NCBI RefSeq assembly: GCF_900108945.1
Contig: NZ_FNYE01000018.1
Location: forward strand, 62,001-126,000
Direction of reading: 5' to 3'
DNA length: 64,000 bases
Source: Paraburkholderia diazotrophica
GTDB lineage: Bacteria; Pseudomonadota; Gammaproteobacteria; Burkholderiales; Burkholderiaceae
Shown here: positions 1 through 8,865 of the stretch, one piece after another
Numbering within the stretch: the stretch's first letter is position 1
Layout of the letters: every line of letters begins with the position of its first letter
Translations under genes and position numbers: made by a program
The notes under the pieces: generated by a model
Databases searched by the model: none
The model's input: the letters and a program-made list of their open reading frames with translations, nothing else
What the model was told of the DNA's origin: nothing

Positions 1-2109
1 CAGATCGCGATGAGCCGTGCAGCGCGTGGCTATGTCGATCCGCGCTATTGGGACGACGGCGTGCCCGCCGCGCGCGTGCAGTACAACGCCAACGCGTATC
101 ACTCGGACGGCGCGGGCGTGTCCTATACCCAAGCCTATGTGGGACTGAATGCCGGCGTGAACATCGGCCCATGGCGCTTTCACCACGACGGCAGCCTCGT
201 CTACAGCGACCATGCGGGCACGCAGTACCAGACCTTGCAGACGAACGTGCAGCGCTCGATCGCGCCGCTCAAGAGCCAGCTCGTCATCGGCGATGCGTTT
301 ACCGACGGCTCGATGTTCGACAGCTTCGGCTTTCGCGGCGTGCAACTGGCCAGCGATGACCGGATGTACCCGGAGTCGCAGCGCGGCTATGCACCGACCA
401 TTCACGGCATTGCCAACAGCAATGCGCGCGTGCAGATCCGCCAGAACGGCAACATCATCTATGAAACGACGGTGTCGCCGGGTGCGTTCGAGATCAACGA
501 TCTCTATCCGACTGGCTATGGCGGCGACCTTGAAGTGATCGTGACGGAAGCCGACGGCAGCCAGCGGATCTCGCGCGTTCCGTATGCGCCGATGGTCAAC
601 GCGCTGCGCCCGGGAACGACACGCTTCAACGTGACCGTTGGCCAGTATCGCAATCCCTCCGCGCAAATCGCGCCGGGCGTTTTTCAGGCGACGGTCCAGC
701 ACGGCTTCAACAACCTGTTCACGGGCTATGGCGGCGTATTGCTGGCGCAGAACTACGCTTCTGCGCTGATGGGCGTCGCATTGAATACGCCCTACGGCGC
801 GTTCGGATTCGACGTCACGCACGCTACGACGGGCCTCACCAACGAACCCGGCCGCAACGGCCAGAGCATCCGCGTTTCGTACAGCAAGCTGGTTGCGCCC
901 ACCCATACCAACCTGACGCTCGCCGCCTACCGCTATTCGACGCGCGGCTTCCTTGGCCTGTCCGACGCGATAGCGCTTAAGGATCTGGATCAGCGAGGCC
1001 TCGGCTTCGCGATGGGCGGGACCGTGCGCGGGCGTCTACAGCTGATGGTCAATCAGGCGCTGCCTGCCGGCTATGGCAGCTTCTACCTGTCCGGGTCCAC
1101 GCAGGACTACTGGAACCGCAATGGCCGCGATACGCAGTTCCAGGCCGGCTACAGCAACAGCTACAGAAACATCAACTTCGGTGTTTCGGCGTCACGCCAG
1201 CTCAACATCAACAGCGCGAAGTGGGACAACCGCGTGATGCTCACGCTCGGCATCCCGCTAGGCAAATCGCCGTATGCGCCTTACGCCAGCACGAGTCTGA
1301 CGAAGGATTCGTCGGGCGCCGTGAGCATGCAGGAATCCGTATCGGGTTCGCTCGGCACGGACAACGCGTTGTCGTATTCCGCGAGCGCCGGCTACAGCGG
1401 CGGCGGCGGGATGGGCAGCAATACCAGCGCGGGCCTGGGCGCCAGCTACATTTCCCAGGCTGCTACGTTCACCGGCAATGTCAGCAAGGGCAGCAACTAC
1501 AGCCAGGTGGGTGCGGGCATGTCGGGCGGCGTCGTCGCGTACCCGGGCGGCGTTGCCTTCATGGCGAGCATGGGCGACACGCTGGCCGTCGTCGAAGCGA
1601 AGGACGCGGCGGGTGCGCGCGTGCTCAACGGCAACGGCCTGCATGTCGACCGCTGGGGCCATGCCGTGGTGTCCAATCTGACGCCGTTCTCGCGCAATGA
1701 GATCGAAATCGATCCGAAGGGGCTGCCGCTCGACGTCGAATTCAAGTCGACGATACAGAACGTCGCGCCGACGGCGGGCGCCGTGGTCAAGGTGAAGTTC
1801 GAGACCGACAATCCGGGCCGCGCCGCGCTGCTTCAGATCAGGATGCCTGACGGCAAGCCGCTGCCGTTCGGCGCGGAGGTAATGGACCCGACGGGTCAAA
1901 TGGTCGGGACAGTGGCGCAGGCCGGCCGCATCGTCGTGCGCGGTCTGAAGAGCGACAGCGGAACGCTGACGGCGAAGTGGGGAACGGGTGCGAACGAGAC
2001 CTGCACGCTGGGCTATGCGCTACCGAAACTCGCCGACGCGAAGAGCCGGCTCGTCGTGCGCGTGCCCGCCGAATGCAGGTTCGAGCAGATGGCGAAGGCC
2101 GCGTTCTGA
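1..2109 (+). CDS. Chaperone-usher pilus outer-membrane usher, 5'-truncated by the window edge
   Basis: This is the C-terminal 702 residues of a PapC/FimD-type usher, the 24-strand outer-membrane barrel that receives pilin-chaperone complexes and secretes the growing pilus. The reading frame is open from base 1, and the first internal Met (position 10) lies inside the conserved 'ARGYVDPRYWDDGVPA' segment, so the real start is upstream of the window. Full-length ushers are about 800-850 residues, so the N-terminal chaperone-binding domain is missing. Visible family segments are the 'GIANSNARVQIRQNG' and 'LYPTGYGGDLEV' region and a C-terminal domain ending near an 'ETCTLGYALP' motif. The tip adhesin gene follows after 21 bases, so the two are probably co-transcribed. 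The family call is firm; the pilus type cannot be assigned from this part. Confidence 0.95.
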   Translation, partial: QIAMSRAARGYVDPRYWDDGVPAARVQYNANAYHSDGAGVSYTQAYVGLNAGVNIGPWRFHHDGSLVYSDHAGTQYQTLQTNVQRSIAPLKSQLVIGDAFTDGSMFDSFGFRGVQLASDDRMYPESQRGYAPTIHGIANSNARVQIRQNGNIIYETTVSPGAFEINDLYPTGYGGDLEVIVTEADGSQRISRVPYAPMVNALRPGTTRFNVTVGQYRNPSAQIAPGVFQATVQHGFNNLFTGYGGVLLAQNYASALMGVALNTPYGAFGFDVTHATTGLTNEPGRNGQSIRVSYSKLVAPTHTNLTLAAYRYSTRGFLGLSDAIALKDLDQRGLGFAMGGTVRGRLQLMVNQALPAGYGSFYLSGSTQDYWNRNGRDTQFQAGYSNSYRNINFGVSASRQLNINSAKWDNRVMLTLGIPLGKSPYAPYASTSLTKDSSGAVSMQESVSGSLGTDNALSYSASAGYSGGGGMGSNTSAGLGASYISQAATFTGNVSKGSNYSQVGAGMSGGVVAYPGGVAFMASMGDTLAVVEAKDAAGARVLNGNGLHVDRWGHAVVSNLTPFSRNEIEIDPKGLPLDVEFKSTIQNVAPTAGAVVKVKFETDNPGRAALLQIRMPDGKPLPFGAEVMDPTGQMVGTVAQAGRIVVRGLKSDSGTLTAKWGTGANETCTLGYALPKLADAKSRLVVRVPAECRFEQMAKAAF

Positions 2110-2130
2110 CGCCGCCTCTTATATGACACC

Positions 2131-3363
2131 ATGGATGCAAAGGTCATGAGATTCAACGTATCGATCGACATTCAACGTTCACGAGAACGCCTGCACTGGT
2201 TGCGGTGGCTGCGGATAGTCGCGTTCGTTTGGCTGGGTGCGCTGGCCCATGGTCAGGCATCGGCACAGTACATCTCGAGCTGCGCCGGGCCGAACCCCGG
2301 CACCTTCGTCATCACACTGCCTACCGATACCTATGCGGTGCCGCGGGACAACTCCGCTACAGGAGTCCGGATTGGACCGTGGACGCCGTTCTACGCGCCA
2401 GGCACAGGCACAAGCGTATGGACGTGCGATACCTTAAGCGTGTTGGATTCGCCCGCCCACTACTGGGGCGTTTCGTTCATTTCACTGCTGGGCCAGCCCG
2501 TTGGCACCTATAGCGAAGGCGGCGTCACGTATCCCGTGTTCAAGACAAACGTGGCCGGAATCGGCATCGTGATGGGCAGTTCAGGCTACGAGTCATGGGC
2601 AAGCGTAGGGGGCAAGTCCGGCTGGACAAACGAAGCTACCGGGAGAACTTATGGCTATCCGGTTGACGCGAGCTGGTCTCTCGGCGGCGCAATCGGAGCT
2701 CGCCTCTATACCTTCGATAACGGCGTAACCAACTACAACTACGCGATATCGGGTATGCCCTTCGGTATGAAGATGGATTTCGCGTTCATCAAGATCGGGC
2801 CCGTCACGGGCGGCACAATCAACATGCCGGGCGTCGTCGCGCAGGCGGGCGTGTCCGTCACCGCCGCGCCGGCTCCGTATACGAACTACGTCTCCCCGCC
2901 CCAGAATCTCGTCGACGTCACGCTGGTCGGCGGTCCGACCTTCGCACCTGTGGCTTGCGCGACGCCCGACGTCACGGTGCCGATGGGCACGCACGCCAAC
3001 ACCGAATTCTCCGGCGTCGGGCCGATCTCGACTGCACCGGCGTCGTTCAACATCAGCCTGAACAACTGCCCTGCCGGCATCAACAGCATCAAGTACGAGA
3101 TCGATGCCGTGACCACGATCGTCGACGCCAGTCAGTCGGTCGTGGCGCTCGATAGCGCCTCGACCGCGCGTGGCGTCGGCGTTCAGCTGCTCGACGCCAA
3201 TGGCAATGCGCTGCCTATCGGCACGCAGCAGACGCTGCCCGGATACGACCCGGCCGGCGGCAACTACACGATTCCCCTGAAGGCGCGGTACTACCAGACT
3301 ACGGCGCCCGTACTCGCTGGCTCGGCGAATACGGTGATGACCTTCACGATGAACTATCAGTAG
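2131..3363 (+). CDS. Two-domain fimbrial tip adhesin (FimH-like)
   Basis: A 410-residue secreted protein with a long hydrophobic signal segment ending near 'AHGQASA', then an N-terminal domain of about 230 residues that would be the receptor-binding (lectin-like) part. The C-terminal pilin domain has paired Cys residues (around 'FAPVACATPDV' and 'NNCPAG') and the typical end 'MTFTMNYQ' with a penultimate aromatic strand. Length and two-domain structure fit a tip adhesin rather than a major pilin (about 180 residues). It lies 21 bases after the usher gene. An alternative ATG at 2146 is preceded by AAAGG, but at very short spacing, so the outer start is kept. The bound ligand cannot be predicted. 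Confidence 0.85.
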   Translation: MDAKVMRFNVSIDIQRSRERLHWLRWLRIVAFVWLGALAHGQASAQYISSCAGPNPGTFVITLPTDTYAVPRDNSATGVRIGPWTPFYAPGTGTSVWTCDTLSVLDSPAHYWGVSFISLLGQPVGTYSEGGVTYPVFKTNVAGIGIVMGSSGYESWASVGGKSGWTNEATGRTYGYPVDASWSLGGAIGARLYTFDNGVTNYNYAISGMPFGMKMDFAFIKIGPVTGGTINMPGVVAQAGVSVTAAPAPYTNYVSPPQNLVDVTLVGGPTFAPVACATPDVTVPMGTHANTEFSGVGPISTAPASFNISLNNCPAGINSIKYEIDAVTTIVDASQSVVALDSASTARGVGVQLLDANGNALPIGTQQTLPGYDPAGGNYTIPLKARYYQTTAPVLAGSANTVMTFTMNYQ

Positions 3364-3453
3364 AGGCCTGGTTGCTCGCGATCATCTGCTAAACGCGGAC
3401 CGATCGCGCGCACATGCCCGCACCTTGAATTGCACACTTGAAGAGGATTAGCG

Positions 3454-3726
3454 ATGAAAACCCAAACCTGTGTTCTGATGCTCGCCGCCGTCGCGGCCCT
3501 GGCTTCTGCCTCAGCGTTCGCCGGTGGCCCGATTACGATTGTGCCAGCAGCGAACGCCAGGGCCACTTTTCCAACGGGGCCCGTCGGGCCAGGCGTATCT
3601 GGTGCCAATGCTGGCACATTCAGCGGAGGTACGGCCGGGCCCGCCGGAGCACCCATCCCCGCATCTGTAGCTGCCGGCCAGCCGGCACCGCGTAGCAAGT
3701 CTTCGGCGAATGGTCCCTCAATCTAA
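3454..3726 (+). CDS. Small secreted Gly/Pro/Ala-rich protein of unknown function
   Basis: A 90-residue product with a clean Sec signal peptide (hydrophobic core after 'MKTQTC', cleavage expected after 'ASAFA'). The mature part of about 67 residues is rich in Gly, Pro, Ala and Thr and has no recognisable domain. The start ATG follows AGAGGATTAGCG, a good ribosome-binding site. It lies 90 bases after the adhesin on the same strand and could be the last member of the pilus operon, though that is only positional. The low-complexity composition suggests an extracellular or periplasmic unstructured protein. Confidence 0.65.
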   Translation: MKTQTCVLMLAAVAALASASAFAGGPITIVPAANARATFPTGPVGPGVSGANAGTFSGGTAGPAGAPIPASVAAGQPAPRSKSSANGPSI

Positions 3727-3852
3727 CCCGCGAAAGCCGCGCCGGATGCAACTACGTGACAATCCCAGGACGGACGCGCACTGACACATCCGGCCGACAC
3801 ACGGCGAACAAGTATCGCCCTTCGGCATGGGTAGCAACGTAACCGGTGCTGC

Positions 3853-4920
3853 CTACCGCATCAACTCATCAAAGCTCGCCAGCAACCGCTCGATATCCGG
3901 CGCATGAATCGCCCCCATCGTCGAGATGCGGAACAGTTCCTTCGACAAGCCGCCCTGCCCCGCATAGATCACGAAGCCACGCGCCTTCAACGCATCGTGC
4001 AACTGCTCATACGCGATGCCCTTCGGCAAACGATACGCGCGCAGCACCACGGAACTCTCCTGCGGCGGCAACACGCTGTCGATCCTACGCGCAGCAAGCC
4101 CCGCGCGCGCCTGCTCGGCGAGCGCCGCATATCGCGCATGACGTGCCTTCCAGCCGCCTTCGTCGTCGAGTTCGCGCAGCGCTTCGACGAGCGCGTAATA
4201 CGCATGCACGGACGGCGTGAACGGCGTATTGCGCTGATCCTGCAAGCTCGCGAGACGCGCAAGCCCGAGGTAGTACGTGCGGCTCGCGGCACTCGCCAAC
4301 GCATCGCGCCGCACGATCACGAACGCCGCGCCCGGCACGCCGTGCAGGCACTTGTTCGCCGTCGCCGCGACGGCTGCAATCGTGTCTTCCGCGAAATCGA
4401 TCTCTTCCGCGCCGAAGCTGCTCACGCCATCGACGAGCATCTTCACGTTGCGCGCGCGGCAAACCTCGGCGAGCGCCTTCAGGTCGTTCAACCGGCCCGT
4501 CGTCGTCTCGTGATGAATCACGGCGACATGCGTGATCGACGTGTCGGCGTCGAGCGCAGCCGCGATGCATGAGAGATCAGGCGCCTGCATCCATTCGTGC
4601 TTCACGATGCTGTGCGCGATGCGGTACTGCGTCGCGATCTGCGTGATGCGCTCGCCGTACACGCCGTTCTCGACGATCAGCAGCTTGCCGTTTTCCGGCA
4701 CGAGCGCCGCGATCATGCTCTCGACGGCCGCTGTGCCCGAGCCCGTCATCAGCACGGCGCTCCATTGCGCGGGGTCGAGATCGTACAGCTTCACGAGACG
4801 CGCACGCGCTTCGTCCTGCAGATCGAAGAACTCGCTCTCGCGATGGCACAGATCCGTTTGCAGCAGGCTGTTGCGCACGCGCTCGGTCAGCGTGACGGGG
4901 CCTGGGTTCATCAGCAGCAT
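3853..4920 (-). CDS. phnW: 2-aminoethylphosphonate:pyruvate transaminase
   Basis: A 355-residue class V PLP aminotransferase. It starts with the family signature 'LLMNPGPVTLTERV' followed by 'DLCHRE.EF', and has the presumed PLP lysine in 'TANKCLHGVPG'. The enzyme interconverts 2-aminoethylphosphonate plus pyruvate with phosphonoacetaldehyde plus alanine. It is known in degradation, but next to PEP mutase and phosphonopyruvate decarboxylase it should run in the synthetic direction, making 2-aminoethylphosphonate (AEP). Its ATG overlaps the decarboxylase stop by one base (TGATG), so the two are translationally coupled. It is the last gene of the operon, and no phosphonatase (phnX) lies nearby. 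Confidence 0.92.
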   Translation of the reverse strand: MLLMNPGPVTLTERVRNSLLQTDLCHRESEFFDLQDEARARLVKLYDLDPAQWSAVLMTGSGTAAVESMIAALVPENGKLLIVENGVYGERITQIATQYRIAHSIVKHEWMQAPDLSCIAAALDADTSITHVAVIHHETTTGRLNDLKALAEVCRARNVKMLVDGVSSFGAEEIDFAEDTIAAVAATANKCLHGVPGAAFVIVRRDALASAASRTYYLGLARLASLQDQRNTPFTPSVHAYYALVEALRELDDEGGWKARHARYAALAEQARAGLAARRIDSVLPPQESSVVLRAYRLPKGIAYEQLHDALKARGFVIYAGQGGLSKELFRISTMGAIHAPDIERLLASFDELMR

Positions 4921-6104
4921 CAGCGTGCTCCTTCATTCGAGCCGGAAGTGGCGATGTGGCGCATTAGACGCGTCTTCACATCGGACGGAGTGATGGTCGG
5001 GCGCGGCAAGCCATCGGGCGTGCCGCGACGGATCGCGACGCGCACGAAGCGCGGACCGTCGAGTTGCGGCGATGCGAACAGCTCGTCGATCAGGCTCACG
5101 TCATCGCCTTCGACAGCCGATGCATAGCCGCACGCCGCCGCGACGCCCGCAAACGACACGTCGGGCGACACCGTCGCTTGGCCGCCCGTCGAATCGTGCG
5201 CGCCGTTGTCGAGCAGAATGTGCGTGAGGTTCGCGGGACCATATGCGCCGAGCGTCGCAAAGACGCCCATGCGCATCAGCGCGGCGCCGTCGCCGTCGAG
5301 CGCGACGACATGCAGATCGGGACGCGCAAGCGCAAGTCCTAATGCGAACGGCGTGAGGCAGCCCATTGAGCCGACCATGTACAACTGGTTCGGCCGGTCG
5401 TCGATGGCGTAGAGTTCGCGGCCGCAGAAACCCGTCGATGCGAGCACGACCGTCGAATCCAAAGGCGTGTGCGCGATCACGCGTTGCAGCGCCTCGTTGC
5501 GCGTCGGCAGCGCATCGGATGAGATGGCTCGCGACACGTCGCGCGACGCACGCTTTTCGCGTTTCGCTGCGCGGCCTGCGTCCTTCAGTTCATACGGCGC
5601 GACGCTTCCCTTCTGCATCACGAGCGCGTATGGACGGCCCGTCGCATCCATATGCGCGATCGCGCGATCGAGCGCGGGGCCGATCGCGTCCGCTTCCGTC
5701 GGGAACGTCTCCCACGGAATCTCCATCGTGTCGAGCATCGCCGGCGTGATGGGGCCCATCAACTGATGCTGCGGCTCGTCGGGCACGCCCGGCTGGCCGC
5801 GCCACGTGACGATCAGCAGTTGCGGCAGACGGAACGTCCACGTCAGCGACGTCAGCGGACTCACCGCGTTGCCGAGGCCCGAGTTCTGCATCATCGTGAC
5901 GCCGCGCCGACCATTCTTTGCGCCGAGCGTGACGCCCGCGATGAACGCGACGGCATCGCCCTCGTTCGCCGCCGATACGTAGTGCAGCTTCGGGTCTTGC
6001 AACACGTAGTTGATAAACGGCGTGAGATACGAGCACGGCACGCCCGCATACCAGTCGAAGCCGCGCTCGCGCGCCGCCTCGACGAACTGTGCAGCTTCGA
6101 TCAT
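4920..6104 (-). CDS. aepY: Phosphonopyruvate decarboxylase
   Basis: A 394-residue thiamine-diphosphate enzyme that converts phosphonopyruvate to phosphonoacetaldehyde and CO2. This irreversible step pulls the unfavourable PEP mutase reaction forward. The TPP/Mg site is visible as 'VALDGDGAALMRMG' followed by 'HILLDNGAHDSTGGQ', and the N-terminal half carries the Pyr-type domain ('NEGDAVAFIAGVTLGAK'). Length is normal for the family. The start shares an ATGA overlap with the stop of the PEP mutase gene, and its own stop overlaps the phnW start. It is also called ppd or fom2-like in other phosphonate clusters. Confidence 0.93.
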   Translation of the reverse strand: MIEAAQFVEAARERGFDWYAGVPCSYLTPFINYVLQDPKLHYVSAANEGDAVAFIAGVTLGAKNGRRGVTMMQNSGLGNAVSPLTSLTWTFRLPQLLIVTWRGQPGVPDEPQHQLMGPITPAMLDTMEIPWETFPTEADAIGPALDRAIAHMDATGRPYALVMQKGSVAPYELKDAGRAAKREKRASRDVSRAISSDALPTRNEALQRVIAHTPLDSTVVLASTGFCGRELYAIDDRPNQLYMVGSMGCLTPFALGLALARPDLHVVALDGDGAALMRMGVFATLGAYGPANLTHILLDNGAHDSTGGQATVSPDVSFAGVAAACGYASAVEGDDVSLIDELFASPQLDGPRFVRVAIRRGTPDGLPRPTITPSDVKTRLMRHIATSGSNEGAR

Positions 6105-7810
6105 TGCGCCGCGCCTCCCGCTGCGTCGCCCTGTGCGAGCGGCGTCTGCTCGTGCGCGAAATCGCCCGCGCGACGGAAGTCTTCGAGATCGTTCACGCCG
6201 CGCCAGTGGCCGTGCACATACTGCACTTCGATTTCTTCGCCGGCTTCGAGCAGCGCGTTCAGCAGCGCGGGCATATCGAGCGAATCGAAATCGGCGCGTG
6301 CGCGCAGCGTGTTCACTACTGCCTGCAAGCGCTCGCGTCCTTCACCGCGCACGTTCAGCAAACCGATCCAGCGGCCATGCGGCGCTTCGCCCTTCACGTC
6401 GGCTTCGTTGTTCGACACGCGGCGCAGCAGCACCTTGTTGCCGAACAGGCCGCGATCGTCGGCGGACGAGCACCACGCGAAATCGCGCACGCTCTGGTTC
6501 GCCGCGCCCGCTTCCGCAACCGTCGACGAATCGACGACCACGCTGAACGGCGCTTCGCTCTCCACCAGATCGCGCACGATGTAGCTGCGGAACAGCAGGT
6601 CGCCGTACGAGATCACGGTGTCGTTGTTCAAGCCGTCGATGGCGCAGGCGAGCGACGTCAGCTCGCCCGTCCCTTCATGATGCTCGTTGACGACGAGCTT
6701 GATGCCCGCCGTGTCGATCGCATCGGCGCGATAGCCGCCGACCACGGTGATGTCATTGACGCCCTGCTTCTTGAACGCATCGACGAGCCAGCGCAACAGC
6801 GGCTTGCCCGCGATGGGCAGCATGACTTTCGGACGATCCGTCGTCACCGCTTCGAGGCCCTTGCCGCGGCTCGCGGCGAGCACGATAGCCGAGCCCGATG
6901 CGCGCGATGCCGACAGATAGCGCTCTTCCGCTTCCGAATACTCGTCGGCGTCCTGCAGACGGAAAATCTCGTTGACGGTCGCGATGCGGTCTTCGACGTT
7001 CACGAGCGTCTGGCTCTCGTAGATCTCCTTCACGACGGCCTGCATCGCCGACGTGGCCGCGCGAATCTGATGGTTCGCCCAGATCACCGTGCTGATGCCC
7101 GCGTTGCGGAACACTTCCGTCGGCGTGCTGTAGTACTTGGTCGGCACGATGACAAGCGGGCCGCGCCCTGCCCATTCGCGCGCGAATTCGAGAATCTCGT
7201 CGGGACGCGAGAGCTTGCTGTGAATCAGGATCGCGTCCGCGCCCGCCTGGCGATACGCTTCCGCGCGCTTCAACGCTTCATCCATGCCCCAGCCCGCGAT
7301 CAGCGCTTCGACGCGCGCGACGATGGAGAAATGCTCGTCCGTCTGCGAGTCCTTGCCCGCCTTGATCTTGCCGCAGAACTCGTCGATATCGGCGAGCGGC
7401 TGCGCTTCGCCCTTGATGAAGCTGTTCGTCTTCGGAAACTGCTTGTCCTCGATGCACACGCCCGCGATGCCGCGCTGCTCCAGCTTGCGCACGAGACGGC
7501 GCACGTTGTTGAAGTTGCCGTAGCCGGTATCGCCGTCGAGCAGGATGGGCAGATCGCTCGCGTCGGCCATGAATTCGAGCGTATCGACGACTTGCGTCCA
7601 GCTCGCTTCATTGTTGTCACGTACGCCATATTGCGCGGAGATCGCGAGGCCCGAGCCCCAGATGCCCTTGAAACCGGCTTCGCGCGCGATGCGCGCGGAG
7701 ATGCCGTTGTGGGCTTCCATCAGGAATTCGAGTTCGTTGCTCGTCAGCATCTGGCGCAGGCGCGCGCTGCGCGACAGTGTGGTGACGAAAGAGGGTTCGC
7801 GTGCGTTCAT
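6101..7810 (-). CDS. aepX: Phosphoenolpyruvate mutase fused to a nucleotidyltransferase-like domain
   Basis: A 569-residue two-domain protein. Residues about 15-300 are PEP mutase, which rearranges PEP to phosphonopyruvate, the C-P bond-forming step of almost all phosphonate biosynthesis. The diagnostic motif 'EDKQFPKTNS' is intact and separates it from isocitrate lyase relatives. Residues about 310-550 form a sugar-nucleotidyltransferase-type fold with 'DRPKVMLPIAGKPLL', but its glycine loop reads 'LAASRGKGL' instead of LAAGxGxRL. Such a domain could activate the phosphonate as a CMP ester. The gene is coupled on both sides by 4-base ATGA overlaps. The mutase call is firm; activity of the fused domain is inferred. 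Confidence 0.94.
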   Translation of the reverse strand: MNAREPSFVTTLSRSARLRQMLTSNELEFLMEAHNGISARIAREAGFKGIWGSGLAISAQYGVRDNNEASWTQVVDTLEFMADASDLPILLDGDTGYGNFNNVRRLVRKLEQRGIAGVCIEDKQFPKTNSFIKGEAQPLADIDEFCGKIKAGKDSQTDEHFSIVARVEALIAGWGMDEALKRAEAYRQAGADAILIHSKLSRPDEILEFAREWAGRGPLVIVPTKYYSTPTEVFRNAGISTVIWANHQIRAATSAMQAVVKEIYESQTLVNVEDRIATVNEIFRLQDADEYSEAEERYLSASRASGSAIVLAASRGKGLEAVTTDRPKVMLPIAGKPLLRWLVDAFKKQGVNDITVVGGYRADAIDTAGIKLVVNEHHEGTGELTSLACAIDGLNNDTVISYGDLLFRSYIVRDLVESEAPFSVVVDSSTVAEAGAANQSVRDFAWCSSADDRGLFGNKVLLRRVSNNEADVKGEAPHGRWIGLLNVRGEGRERLQAVVNTLRARADFDSLDMPALLNALLEAGEEIEVQYVHGHWRGVNDLEDFRRAGDFAHEQTPLAQGDAAGGAAQ

Positions 7811-8568
7811 CGTGTAACTCCGGCGGTTCGCTGAAGTTGCGGCAGCACTTCCTCGCTTGCGCGCGCAACGTCATTGGGAAAATCGATTTCGATCCAGGGC
7901 AGGCCGGTGACGTCGGCCGTATCGAATGCGTGAGTGCGTTCGAGCAGCAGGTCGCGCACGGCTTCTTCGTGGGGCATGTTTGCGCGGCCGCTGTCGATAT
8001 AGCCCGCGACGATCTGCGCGAAGCGCTCTGCCGTTGCTTGCGTGAAGCGGAAAAAGCCGACCGATTCGCCGATCGTGTCGTACTCGAGTCCGACGGCCAG
8101 TTGCTTGCGCAGCTCGACGGGCACGCCGTTTTTCAGACACAGCTTCACGGGCTCGTCGCCTGCTTCGTAATCGCGGTCGATCAACAGGCGGTTCGCGTGA
8201 TCGCCGGCGACGAGCGCGGCCAGCATGCGCTCGTCGTAAAGCACGTCGGCGTCCATCAGCAGCACATCGCCGCCGCGCGTCAGCGCATCGGCGACCGTGT
8301 GCACGGTGAGCACACTGCCGAGGTCGAAACGCGGATTGAGCCTGATCTCGGGCACCTTGCGGCCCGCCTGCTTCAATTCCGCTTCGACGCGCTCCGGCTG
8401 AAAGCCGAGCGCGAGCACGACTTCATCGACACCCGCCGCCTCGAGCATCGAAAGATGTCGTTCGAGCAGCGTAACGCCATCGAATCGCAACAGACATTTT
8501 GGAAACTGCTCCCCCGGGGGTTGCTGGAGTCGCAGGCCGAGGCCCGCGGCAAGAATGATCGCTCGCAT
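7807..8568 (-). CDS. Stand-alone nucleotidyltransferase of the phosphonate operon
   Basis: A 253-residue NTP-transferase-fold protein with the full signature 'IILAAGLGLRLQQPPGEQFP' and metal-binding 'LLMDADVLYDERML'. It is the first gene of the phosphonate operon and overlaps the PEP mutase gene by ATGA. By context it probably transfers CMP (or another NMP) to a phosphonate such as AEP, priming it for attachment to a lipid or glycan. Assignment to a sugar nucleotide is possible from sequence alone. The ATG at 8568 follows GGAACCCGA. No transferase that would use the activated product is visible in the window. Confidence 0.8.
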   Translation of the reverse strand: MRAIILAAGLGLRLQQPPGEQFPKCLLRFDGVTLLERHLSMLEAAGVDEVVLALGFQPERVEAELKQAGRKVPEIRLNPRFDLGSVLTVHTVADALTRGGDVLLMDADVLYDERMLAALVAGDHANRLLIDRDYEAGDEPVKLCLKNGVPVELRKQLAVGLEYDTIGESVGFFRFTQATAERFAQIVAGYIDSGRANMPHEEAVRDLLLERTHAFDTADVTGLPWIEIDFPNDVARASEEVLPQLQRTAGVTR

Positions 8569-8865
8569 TCGGGTTCCAGGGAAAAGAGTGAATGGTCTTT
8601 TGGCTTTTTTTATTCGGCGCTCAAAATGACTTTACGCATGGCGCGCGTGCGCATTCTGAATCGCCAAAAATGGCGACTATATCGGAACTGAGAACGAATT
8701 GCAGAGCAACTGGCCCGCTTTTGGCAATTGATGGAATAAGAGTGAAAAATGTGGAGGTTTTAATCGCCGATGGCCTTGCAGCGATCGCTTTAAAGAATTG
8801 GCACGTGCATTGCTAAGCGAACCATAATGGTGGCTGGGGACGCACAACTCGTCAGGAGGGACGCG
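8569..8865. other. Divergent intergenic region between the phosphonate operon and the DUF4148-like gene
   Basis: This stretch of 297 bases must hold the phosphonate-operon promoter (leftward) and the promoter of the gene starting at 8866 (rightward). It is more AT-rich than its surroundings. It contains a perfect hairpin, tcgcca-aaaa-tggcga, at 8661-8676, which could be an operator. No open frame here looks coding. Confidence 0.4.

Noticed and set aside
3853..4920. phnW as a sign of phosphonate degradation
   Set aside because: It is translationally coupled to PEP mutase and phosphonopyruvate decarboxylase, and no phosphonatase or C-P lyase gene is near, so the synthetic direction is favoured.
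6089..7834. A long open frame of 581 codons on the plus strand
   Set aside because: It is antisense to the PEP mutase gene; the translation is Arg/Ala/His-rich without any family motif. Long antisense frames are common at this GC content.
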